Assembly (NCBI GenBank): GCA_013368315.1
Contig: JAACJM010000010.1
Coordinates: forward strand, 62,001-126,000
Direction of reading: 5' to 3'
DNA: 64,000 bases
From: Tetrapyrgos nigripes
Taxonomy: Eukaryota > Basidiomycota > Agaricomycetes > Agaricales > Campanellaceae
Below the pieces are notes generated by a model, which was not told where the DNA came from, ran no database searches, and saw only the letters and a list, made by a program, of their open reading frames with translations. The translations under genes were made by a program, and so were the position numbers. The first letter of the stretch is position 1. Each line of letters begins with the position of its first letter. Of the stretch, positions 35,280 to 45,379 are shown piece after piece.

Positions 35280-36634
35280 TCACTGAAGAGCACTAATGAC
35301 AAGTTCTCTCTGAGAAATGTCGAGTTTGTCCAGAGTGGACGCACGGGAAGGGGGTGATGGGTGAGCGGTAGAGGGAACAGAGCCAGTGCGTTTCTGAAAG
35401 CCTAATCTCTGCAAGACAGAAGCGCAGCTGGACTTGACGATAGACGCGAGTGCACGATGCTGGTCGATGCGAGCCCAACATGAGGTCGGTAGCAAGGTGT
35501 AGCGTGATTTAGATCGAACAGCGAGGATAGAGTAGGTCGGATGGACTTCCTGGATGACAGCGTTCGCGACCGCCGGGTTTCGGGATCCTGAATAATTATG
35601 CACATGGAGGGTAACCTGACCGCCCTTGACAATCCCATAGTTAGAGCCAGCGTCAAGCTTGAGGCTACTCGAGTCCACGGGGTGAACGCGAACGAAATTT
35701 TCATCTTCAGTGAAGGGCACGCCTCCTAGAAGGAGACGATTATTCTCCGTGAACATCGGTTGCTGGTCTCCCATTCTCCGAGCGATATCATTCATAAGAG
35801 AACGTAAGGACGTGTTGTGCAGCGGTGCGGAGAGTACAGCCTCGAGGAAAGAAGCCGTGAACCTGTGGTATTCCTCTTAGACGAATGTTTTGAACGGGAA
35901 AAGATAAAGTGCGTACCTGCCGCCTTCTTTACTCTCAACCGCGGTTGAGTCGGCTTTGGAAGCCGCAATGAAACAGTGAGACGAGTTGTAATCATAGAAG
36001 CTCTCGTTAGCAACTTGAGATCTTTGAGCGGAAAATGGTCCACTGTAGAGGTCCTCAGGTGCAATTTTATTGGAGGATGTCCAACGAGTACGACCACGGT
36101 CGCGGGTTTGAGAGGGAGTGAAGGAAGTGTCGACCATAAGAGTAATGTTGTTTCCCTTCTTCGAAGAGAGCTCGTGTAGGAACGCCTGCATGGCTCTAGC
36201 AGAAATACCAGCTACCCTTCCCTCACTGGTCTTGGTTTCATGGTCGAAAGAACAGAGTACTTCGACACGTGCTGTGGTGTCGGTTTCGCCCTCGACCCAA
36301 TCGTCCGGTGTCTTGACCGTGCTTCCATGGCCAGCGAAATAAATCAGAATGGCATCCCCTTTCTGAATATTGTCATTGTTCAAAAGATGGGACCTGAGAG
36401 TAGCTTCAATGCGAGACAAAGTTGCCTGCTCATTGAGAAGGGAGATCACATTTTGTTTCGGGACCTTCAAGTGGTCGACAAGCCAATGCTTGATCTCCCT
36501 CGCGTCGTTCACGGATGACTGCAAGTCCCAAACTTCACCTAGTAGAAATGTTTGAATCTGCGGACGTGGATGCGAGAAGAATACGTACCAGAACGGTACT
36601 GATCTACAGCAATGATGCAACTCCAAACAGCCAT
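35280..36634 (-). CDS. Caspase-fold (peptidase C14/metacaspase-like) protein with catalytic Cys replaced
   Basis: Three exons, about 400 residues. The start is MAVWSCIIAVDQYRSG, spliced to EVWDLQSSVNDAREIKHWL. The p20 fold follows: LKVPKQNVISLLNEQATLSR, GDAILIYFAGHGSTVKTP with the catalytic His (codon 36,327-36,329), VEVLCSFDHETKTSEG, and NNITLMVDTSFTPSQTR. In active relatives the last reads D-[SC]-C-H-S-G; here it is D-T-S-F-T-P, so the nucleophile is Ser (codon 36,123-36,125) and the neighbouring residues have changed too. The remainder (exon 3) is the variable C-terminal domain of this agaricomycete family, with no known fold seen. No break or frameshift is present, so this is an intact pseudoprotease candidate, divergent from ATG6 by 272 bp. 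Confidence 0.85.
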
Positions 36635-36906
36635 GGCGTATGGAAGGACAAAGGAACGCTGTGAGTCTACGGTCGACCTAGAAGAGAGAAGGTGGTCAGC
36701 AACGTCTTAATTAAACGAAGCAGAGAAAATCTGCAGACGTACCTCTACGAGGGACGGGAAGAGAAGAACAAGATGAACACGTTCGGTGTTCCGGACAGGG
36801 TGCGATACTTATATATAAGTAGGAGACGGGGTTGGTGAGTTGAGGGCATGGATGATAAATGGTTATAAAGAAGCTGAGTGAGCAACAGGGGTAAACATCT
36901 CTCGGG

Positions 36907-38520
36907 ATGACCTCAACTGCCAACACCGTGTTGTGTCAGCAATGTAAGGATATCGTTCAGGTAGGCGATCGACCAGTCCTCTTTTCATTTCCTGTAATGA
37001 GCATCAGTTGGATCCGTCTCTTGTCGACCTCGCTCCTTCGGCCTTTGATACCGTTCTGGCAGCCTTACCTCCTACGCCTCGTTCTAGACATGTCGACCCC
37101 ACCACTCGCGCAAGAGCTAAACAACCTCACTTTACTACCTTGCCGAATGAATCCTTCGTTCTTCTCCAAGACTCTATCATCCGCAGTGTCCCTCCATCGC
37201 CCACTAGCACACGTTCGAACAAGTCGGCATCCTCCAGACCTAGGAATAATCCTCAGCCAGTAACGGACGCAGAACCCTCGCCTTCCTCCCGTTCGGCTGT
37301 CCGACTTCTTCACTTAATATCTACGCGGTCTGATATCGATCATCCACTCTGTAGAGAATGCACGCACACCCTCCTTGCGTCCCTTCAGACTACCGCCGAG
37401 GAGCTCAAAAGGGAGCGAGATGGCTATTTAGCATTCGCCAATAAAGAACTCAGGAAGGAGAAAGAAAGAGAGGCAGAGGGATTGTCAAAGGAGGAGAGTG
37501 AAAAAAAGATCGAGAAACTCATGCTCGAGGAGAAAAGTCTGATAGAACAGCTGAAAGACTATGAGACAGATGAACGACAGCTTGCTGAAGAACTGTCACA
37601 TTTGGAGCAAGAAGAGACCCTTTTGGCCTCAGAAGAGGAAAAGTGAGCTAGCGAAAGTTTCTCTCTTCTCTTGTCGTCCTTCGTCCTAATGCGATCAATT
37701 TTCAAGCTTTTGGAGAAATCACAATGACAACATTTTGGCGTTGGATCAACAGGCGAGTCATTTGGCGAGTCTGCGCGCTGCTTATGCGGCAGACTCTGCG
37801 GCGTTGGAGAAGCTTGAACGCAGTAACGTCTACAATGATGCGTTCTGCATCGGCCATGACGGTGTTTTCGGCACCATCAATGGCCTTCGTTTAGGAAGGG
37901 TCCCCGGTGTACCTGTGCGTGCTCGATGATGAAGTCGTCACTGACGTCTACCCTGACATTTTTGCTACTCTAGGTCGAATGGGCAGAAATCAATGCCGCT
38001 TGGGGACAGACCCTGCTGCTCCTCCATACGATAGCACGCAAGCTCGACTACAAATTTGAAAAGTACGCTCCGAGCTAACTTTTTGGCATATCTCAGATAT
38101 AACATCTTTCCAGCTATCGACTTGTTCCTATGGGATCTTTTTCGCGTATCGAAAGGATAACAGGAGACAAGGCGAGTTACGAGCTGTACGGGTCAGGTCA
38201 TGTCGGAAGGCTTCTGCACAATCGTCGGTTTGACCTTGGAATGGTGGCTTTTATTGATTGCTTGAAAAGTCTCATCGATTACATCAAGTCCCAAGATCCT
38301 ACGGTTGACTTCCCCCATGCGTGAGTCATCCTCAAAGCTGCTTATACATCAGTCCGTTACTGACCGGGTTCGGGCTATAGGATCTCTCGTGAGAAGATTG
38401 GAGATGTGTCCATCAAGCTGCAATTCAACCAGGAGGAAGCATGGACGAGGTCTCTTCGCCATGTACTACTCGCCCTCAAGATATGTTTGAAGTGGGCGAC
38501 CAATGGAGTTAATGGATAAG
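36907..38520 (+). CDS. ATG6: ATG6/Beclin-1 (Vps30) autophagy and vacuolar sorting protein
   Basis: About six exons. It starts [18 protein letters not shown], and a short intron joins it to [14 protein letters not shown], the family's Cys-pair opening. A disordered Ser/Pro linker is followed by a central coiled coil rich in Glu/Lys (about residues 190-300; [17 protein letters not shown] heptads) and the C-terminal evolutionarily conserved domain: [91 protein letters not shown], and ending [17 protein letters not shown]. Atg6 is a subunit of Vps34 PI3-kinase complexes I and II. The start is well placed because the CQQC motif lies within the first 15 residues. Confidence 0.95.
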
Positions 38521-38816
38521 TATTTCCGGATTCGGAATTCAGACTGGGTTTCTTAGAGTAGAGTATAGCGCAGTTAATGATATACAGTAAACCAAGTAGA
38601 TACGACCACCAGGGATCGAGGCTTTGAAATATGTGCACTGGGAGTCGAGAATGCCGGAGCTTCTTTTAGACTGCTATCAACGTGTGTAAGCAGAATCTCT
38701 CAAATCTCCATATGCGTGTAAGTGCAATTTCACACCTCTTACAAAGCAATCTTGAAGCAGTCGTACTGGGTTGACTATATATCTGTTCCTTCCTTCAACC
38801 TATCCCTCGATAACTC

Positions 38817-41479
38817 ATGGGTCTGTTGTATCTCGGAACTCCTCTTGCCTGGGACGAGGCGAAAAAGTATGCAGATCACGTCCGCGCTCATGGCATAACA
38901 CAGTTCCTTCATATCTGGGATCGCGTCAAGGACAAGAATGGTGACGAATTACTCTGGGGTGACGAGGTATTACGCCTTCTTTCCATGTGTCCCTCACTCT
39001 TTGACGCATCCAGGTCGAATACATGGTCGTTTCCTTCGACAATGAAGAGAAAAACGCAAAGCTTTCTCTCAGACAGACTGAGATCCTCGCCAAACTCAGC
39101 GCTATCGTAGATGATATCTCCTCTGACAGCGACAACTCGTAAGGAACCGTTCCAAAAGGGCGTCTTTCGATGGATGTGCTCAGAATCTATTTTGGACTTA
39201 GAATTGCCGTTCCTACTTTCCATCCCGAATACGGCCGGTATATGCTCGAATCTACACCGGGGTCACCTTACACAGGATCAATCTCGGACCTTTTGTCTGT
39301 TGAGAAAAACATGCGTTATAGGTGAGCCGTTTAGAACCCTTCACGACAGCAATAATTCCTCACCGTCACTCTGAAGACGAAACCTCGCACGAAAACATTT
39401 GAAACCCAATGAAATACCTCTCACATTCACCTCTTTTCCTCGCCTTGGAGCTCCTGGACAGTTCACCGAACCATACCATGATCCGACGGACGCTGTCTCA
39501 AGCCACAGTCTGTTCCTTCCCGAAGAGATTACAAACCCCCATGCTCGGTTCCCGTCGGTACATTTCCGCCTTTGCGACTGTTCGATCGCTCACCTATTAC
39601 GCTCATCCATAGGACACTAACAGCCAACATTCGCAGACGGAGAGGGTCCAAAGTAGCGATTAATTTACCCGTATTTTTTGACGAAAAGACCCTTAGGCCA
39701 TTCATCGACCCTACGATTCCATGGGACCGTAATATCTACCCTGAAGATCCAGGTTTGGCTAAATTGAGTATAGCAGAGATTCGCCATGACTGAAATTCGT
39801 GTTTAGAAGCAAAGAACGGTGCCGCACTTCCGGATCACATATACCTAGACGCAATGGGTTTTGGAATGGGCTGTTGTTGTCTGCAGCTGACTTTCCAGGC
39901 CTGCAATGTTGATGATGCAAGGCGCTTGTATGATGGGTTGATACCTATTGGTCCCATATTGGTGCGACTTGGTCATTGAGGTCACTGAGGTTTTTCAGCT
40001 GATGATTTGGTCAGTTAGCCTTAACTGCAGCCAGTCCTGTTTGGCGAGGGTACCTTGCAGATGTTGACTGTCGCTGGAACGTCATAGCTGGCAGTGTTGA
40101 CGATCGCACAGAAGAGGAACGCGGGTTGAAGGTGTGAACCTTGCCAGTATGTCCGCCGTTGATTCTGATATTTTCTAGCCTCTTCAAAACGACAGATATG
40201 TCATACCCAAGTCGCGTTACGACAGCGTTGACTTGTACCTCTCTGAGGATTGGATGAACAGACCCGAGTACAATGATAATCCTTTACCGATTGACACGAA
40301 AATATACGACCGGTTACGAGAACATGGTAAGTAGAATCCGTTCTGGGACGTAAGAAAGATGCTGATAGCATGCAGGACTTGACGATTTGTTGTCGAAGCA
40401 CATTGCCCACCTATTTATTCGAGATCCGCTGGTCGTGTTTTCTGAGACGATTGACCAAGATGATACGTCAAGCAGTGATCATTTCGAGGTTAGTTTGTCG
40501 ACTTTGATGACAAGGTTAAAGATATCAATGGCTTCCATAGAACATCCAATCAACAAATTGGCAAACATTGCGTTTCAAGCCCCCTCCGCCTAAATCCGAA
40601 ATTGGGTGGCGCGTCGAGTTTCGTAGCATGGAAGTTCAAATGACAGATTTTGAGAACGCTGCCTTCTCCGTCTTCGTGGTCCTCCTATCAAGGGCTATCC
40701 TTAGCTTCAACCTTAATTTCTACATCCCTATATCAAAGGTACGCCTTATTCTTCATCAGAGAGTCTGTTTATGCTCAACGAATATAACCCAGGTCGATGT
40801 AAACATGGCTCGAGCACAAGAACGGGACGCTTCTCGATCAAGAAAGTTCTATTTCCGCAAGGACGTATTTACTGGCTCTAGTCCAATTTCATCTGGCTCC
40901 AGCTCGCCTATTGACGGAGCACCACGTCCCAAAGACAAGAAGCTACGGAATTGCTTTCCTCCGCCGCCTGCTCCTCTGAACGGCCACAAAAAGGGCCCGG
41001 TAGAGGACGAGTATGAGGAAATGACTATGGATGAAATCATGAATGGCAAGGTCAGGTTCATTCTTCTTCCAATTCGTTCACAAGCTCAAAACGTAGCTTT
41101 ATGTAGGGTGATCATTTCCCTGGCCTCTTAGGCCTGGTATCAGCATATGTAGACACGTTGGACGTGGAGGAGGAGGCGCTTTCCAAGATTAGGGCTTACC
41201 TGGACCTCGTGAAGAGACGCTCCAATGGCAGTCTTCTCACAGCTGCAACATGGATACGCAATTTCGTTCGTTCACATCCAGCATACGGAAAGGACTCTGT
41301 AGTTTCGCAAGAGATAAATTACGACCTGCTAGTGGCGGTTGATGAAATGTGAGTAGATCCGTCTCAACCTCGGAAGTGGCAGAGTACTAATTTGCGTCAG
41401 TGAACGAGGAGTGCGCTCTGCTCCGGGCCTTTTGCCAAAGGACTATACTGGTGGAGAGAAGGATCAGGGCTCAATATGA
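38817..41479 (+). CDS. GSH1: Glutamate-cysteine ligase (gamma-glutamylcysteine synthetase)
   Basis: About eleven exons. It catalyses the ATP-dependent joining of Glu and Cys, the first and limiting step of glutathione synthesis, in the cytosol. The start [20 protein letters not shown] is canonical. Then come [32 protein letters not shown] (metal and substrate site), [56 protein letters not shown] (Cys-rich signature), [59 protein letters not shown] and a C-terminal region ending [17 protein letters not shown]. Length and motif order match eukaryotic type GCLs with no losses. Glu and Arg residues of the active site are in place. Confidence 0.94.
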
Positions 41480-41701
41480 GCACTGTACTCCACGCCAGGC
41501 TGAAGTCCTGCGCCATCACATATAACGTAGAATGTCAATTTAGAAACTTGTGTATATATTTCCATGGGTTATAATGTATAATTGGTTTCGACGTGTCGCG
41601 GAGCACTATGGACATCTTGCCGTAGATATTAAGGATTCTACGTATATTGCCAACATGATAGGGACATGCCTCTAGATGGAATCCCAAAGGAAGGACAATT
41701 T

Positions 41702-42355
41702 TTATCGAGATGCCAAAGCGTGCTGCAACGACTCATAAACGTCCGCCTCAATGCGAGCCTCAAGCTTGACCTCCTCGCTGCCATTTCCATTGGCCACTCT
41801 GAGAGCTTCTTGAAGGTTGTTACGAACGGCCTATGACCAGTTTGTCAGCTTTTGAAATGAACGACGCGTCGCAAGTAAGCGCAGACTGACCTCGGGTGAA
41901 AAGTCTTCCAGAGGAGCAGCTTCCACTACATTGATCGTGAGCTTGTTGTTGGGGTGGACAGTAGCGAATCCTCCGGAAACTTGAGCAAAAAAATCAGCCT
42001 GAATCACTGAAGAAGTCGTATGGTCACGTACCGAACCACTTTTTGGAACCGCTGCTCTCAATAACCTCTACGACACCAGGGCGCAGGGGCTCGATGGAAG
42101 GAACGTGGTTGGCGAGGATACCCATGTCACCGGTTGCAGCAGAGACGTTCACTTGAACGACGTCCGTCGAGTTGAAGATGGACTGGAAGAGGAATGAGAA
42201 TGACACGACAAAGTAAATTTCACAAGACGCACTTGATGGGGAAGAGCCATTGAAAGCTTGATTTTGTCGGAGACTTCAGCATAACCACGTTTGGCGATGG
42301 TGACGGTCGAGGGAGCACGACGTGCAGCAGAGGCAATGAAACGTAGAGAAGCCAT
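41702..42355 (-). CDS. ATP16: Mitochondrial F1 ATP synthase subunit delta (Atp16)
   Basis: Four exons, about 160 residues. The first 25 residues (MASLRFIASAARRAPSTVTI) form a classical mitochondrial presequence. The mature part contains YAEVSDKIKLSMALPHQ, SIFNSTDVVQVNVSAATGDM, GILANHVPSIEPLRPGVVEV, VSGGFATVHPNNKLTINVVE, AAPLEDFSPEAVRNNLQEAL and ends ESLQHALASR. This is the beta-sandwich plus C-terminal helical hairpin of mitochondrial delta (bacterial epsilon), part of the central stalk rotor. The start is 51 bp from the start codon of the divergent AlkB-like gene. Confidence 0.93.
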
Positions 42356-42406
42356 GGGTGGAAGGAAAGAAACGGATTAGGATGCCGGCAAACGCCGGTT
42401 TCTCTG
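42356..42406. promoter_or_regulatory. 51-bp gap between divergent start codons of ATP16 and the AlkB-like gene
   Basis: The two start codons (42,355 and 42,407) are separated by only 51 bp, so 5' UTRs must be very short or the transcripts overlap. No core-promoter motif is evident in the gap itself. Confidence 0.4.
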
Positions 42407-45341
42407 ATGGACCCACTGCGTCCATCCTTCCCCAAGTTGAAATTCACCCATTCCAGACTAGAAAAAAGACTGAAACCATCCGTTCAAAAGCAGTTCAAAT
42501 CCAAAACACCCCCTCTGTTTATTGTCCGCAAAAGTCACCTACCTCTGACAAACCATCAGCCTCAGGTTACCACAAAACCCCTTCTCCCTGATTATCCTCC
42601 CATTTGGGCCCAGGTTTGAAGCTTTTCCATTCGTTGTATTTCCATTCTACATGTCCCTTTTACCCAGTCCCGTCAAGAAGTATGCGAGTCTTTTGAATGG
42701 TTCAGAAGTTACCAGGGAGGCGTATACTACAGTAACAGTCTAGTCAAGGGCTACCTTCTTGGTGCATTTCCGGCCGAGTAAGTCGTTTCAAAAGCAGCTC
42801 TGAGTCGTATCTATAACTCTATCTCTCAGACGAGATGCCTTCTTTCACAAAGGAAAACTAATTATTTCTCATGGGTAAGCCACGTTCCATGGTCATACTT
42901 CCTGATGTTGAACCTCCTCTGACAGCGGTGGAAAGGCAGAGAGTCTGTCTGTCATAAGAGGCCGGCCACAGGTTCGTTTCGCAGAAGACCAGGACGCCGG
43001 AGATTTATCTATTCGTGCACTACTCAACAACTATTCGCAACAAATACCCCTTGTCCTGCTTATTGACGAGAAGTATCAACATTTTCCTTACAAATTTCCT
43101 GAGAGCGGCACTATTGGATATGCTATCCTTGGCTTATATACGATCACTCATGTGTGGCGTAAGTTCTGTATATGGCGTACCCTTCCTTGACTAACTTTAT
43201 TTCAGAAGAATTTGAAGAGAAAACCACTGGTCGCGTCGTGCGATTCAAATTCGCATTCCAGTGGTGTGAGGACCAGGTTTGGTTTGGTTGCTCAAATCAA
43301 GCTCGAGTTACTGTGAATAATCTCAACTCAGGGCCCTCCGTGGTGGTGGTGGAAAAGGACAAGGCGCAAAACATCAAAGCCGAAACCACAGCCAAAAAAT
43401 GCTCCACCCTTCCTTAGGTCAATGCCAGGTAAATTCCTGTTCCTGCTGATATATGTCGTAATGCCTGACCGCGAATCAAAATGTCCAGTGAAGAAGAAGG
43501 AGACGAAAATGTCCAAAATACAGTATGTCTTGTCCATGACTCTCATTGCTTCTACTCATCCTGCTTCAAGACCAGCAGACTGGTCACTCACTTCCTCGTC
43601 ATGCGCTCATTGCGGAAAGTCGAGTCCTCAAGTTTTTTCTATTGGATGGGCTTGCCTTCACTCTGAATGTCCTCGATTTTGGACTCTGTCAGGTGGCTCA
43701 GAACTTTCTAGCTCTCTGAAGTATCACAAACCTTTCTTGCGGTTGAAGAGCACTGCCCCTCTTAAAGGTGAACTCAGAGATATCAGGCCTCCAATACCGG
43801 TCACAAATCCCAGTGATAAGGTGACCACTATCCATGCTTACTCGCGTGGCTTGCATTGCAGAAAATGTGGAAGGTTGTCATGTCGGTGAGTCCACCCTCC
43901 TCAACACAACTAAATCATTTTATCTTGACGTTTGCGTAAGATCTAAATGGGAGCGCTGGGAGTGTGCCAATTGCCATGTAAGTATGATAATCTGTCAAAA
44001 TAGGTTCTGCTAACTTCCTGTCTTTAGGCCCGTCTTGACGTACACGGAAGAACAAGGATGGCCGGAGAGTTACGGGGTATCGATATCAAAGTGGCCTTTG
44101 ACTTTTTGGAATGTAAAATTGCAGAGGGATCGAGTATGTCTCCAGTCATACTCATGCTTGCAGTAATTCACAAAACCATGACCGAAGGAATCATGAAAAC
44201 AGGCTACAAACCATTCCAGCAGAATCCTACACATGGCAGTTGTCGTACCTTTGTACTGCCTGACGGAAAGTGAGCCTACAGTTTCCAGACGTCGTCTTGC
44301 TCATACGGAACGCCAGAGGCTTCATACATCACATCCGAAATAAAATTTACAAGCTTCGTGAAGCCGATGAAATATTCGAAGTATATCAGCGTCAAGCAGC
44401 TTCTGGTGCTCTCCCATTCAGGAGATTTCCATTACAGAATGCAGGTCCCATTGTTTTACGAAGTGAATACTGTATGCTGAGCCATCTACTACAGCACAAA
44501 TGTAATTAGTTGCCCTCTGTCTCCATGAAACGACACTGACGAGTGCATAGTACGAGGTGCTCTCCTCACAAATTATTTCTCCCATAATTGTACGTCTGGT
44601 GTCTGCTTCTTGATTTGCATGAACTCACATAATACAATTAGGTGGGGAGCCGTACAAAGTTGAGTCGTCATCAAACCAACAGCTTCACACCTAACAGCAG
44701 CCTCATAATCATCTAGTATGTCGGAGGGACGAATAATACCGTTTCATGGGAAGACGCTCCTGAAGCTGTTGTCCGAGCACGAGAATACATCCAGGGCCGT
44801 ATCGAGTTAGCCTTGGGCGAGAAAAAGATTTTCAACGAGGTTCTGAGGTAAAAGGTTCATGGGCTGTCTGGACGAAACACTGACTTTACTACAGTGCAGC
44901 TTACATGGAGCGTCAGAAGATGGGCGTAAGGATGTACGGTTATTGGATGCCCGGATCTACTTAACACGCTATTTAGTACCATACGGACGATGAACGAGGA
45001 CTTGGACCAACAGTAGCTGGGTTGTCATTGGGTTCCCCTGCTCTCATGCACTTTCGGTCAGCAGACAAACAGTCAGCTCGCTCAGTTGTTCTTTCATTGG
45101 TCCTTCGTCATGTGAATATGTGTGCAAATATCGTGCTCAATGGTTGCTGATGTGTCTTCTTGTAGGGCGATGTGCTCGTCATGGATGGTGACGGTGTGCA
45201 AAAGTATTACGAGTGCGCCAGAATTTCTCCTTCTCCCTATGGTGTTCTGGTTCCTTAAAGCTTCTCAGGCATACAGTCGCACCCGTGAATTTTCGCATAG
45301 CAGCAACTGCTCGATGGATTGACCCTGCATCACACAAATGA
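42407..45341 (+). CDS. AlkB-like 2-oxoglutarate/Fe(II) dioxygenase with N-terminal zinc-ribbon region
   Basis: About twelve exons, roughly 800 residues. The N-terminal third is specific to basidiomycete relatives (PPIWAQSRQEVCESFEWFRS; FPYKFPESGTIGYAILGLY; VVRFKFAFQWCEDQVWFG). Two Cys clusters follow, CAHCGKSSPQVFSIGWAC..C and CRKCGRLSC...CANC, probably zinc ribbons. The C-terminal AlkB fold has GEPYKYVGG-like YVGGTNNTVSWEDAPEAVVR, SAAYMERQKMGYHTDDERGL (metal ligands His 44,980-44,982 and Asp 44,986-44,988), GPTVAGLSLGSPALMHFR, GDVLVMDGDGVQKYYEHTV (distal His 45,270-45,272) and NFR with the 2-oxoglutarate-binding Arg. All catalytic positions are intact. AlkB enzymes demethylate nucleic acids or proteins; the target here is unknown. 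Several introns in the middle are approximate. Confidence 0.8.
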
Positions 45342-45379
45342 CTTCATACAGACATGACGTATCATATATCATACAACAA

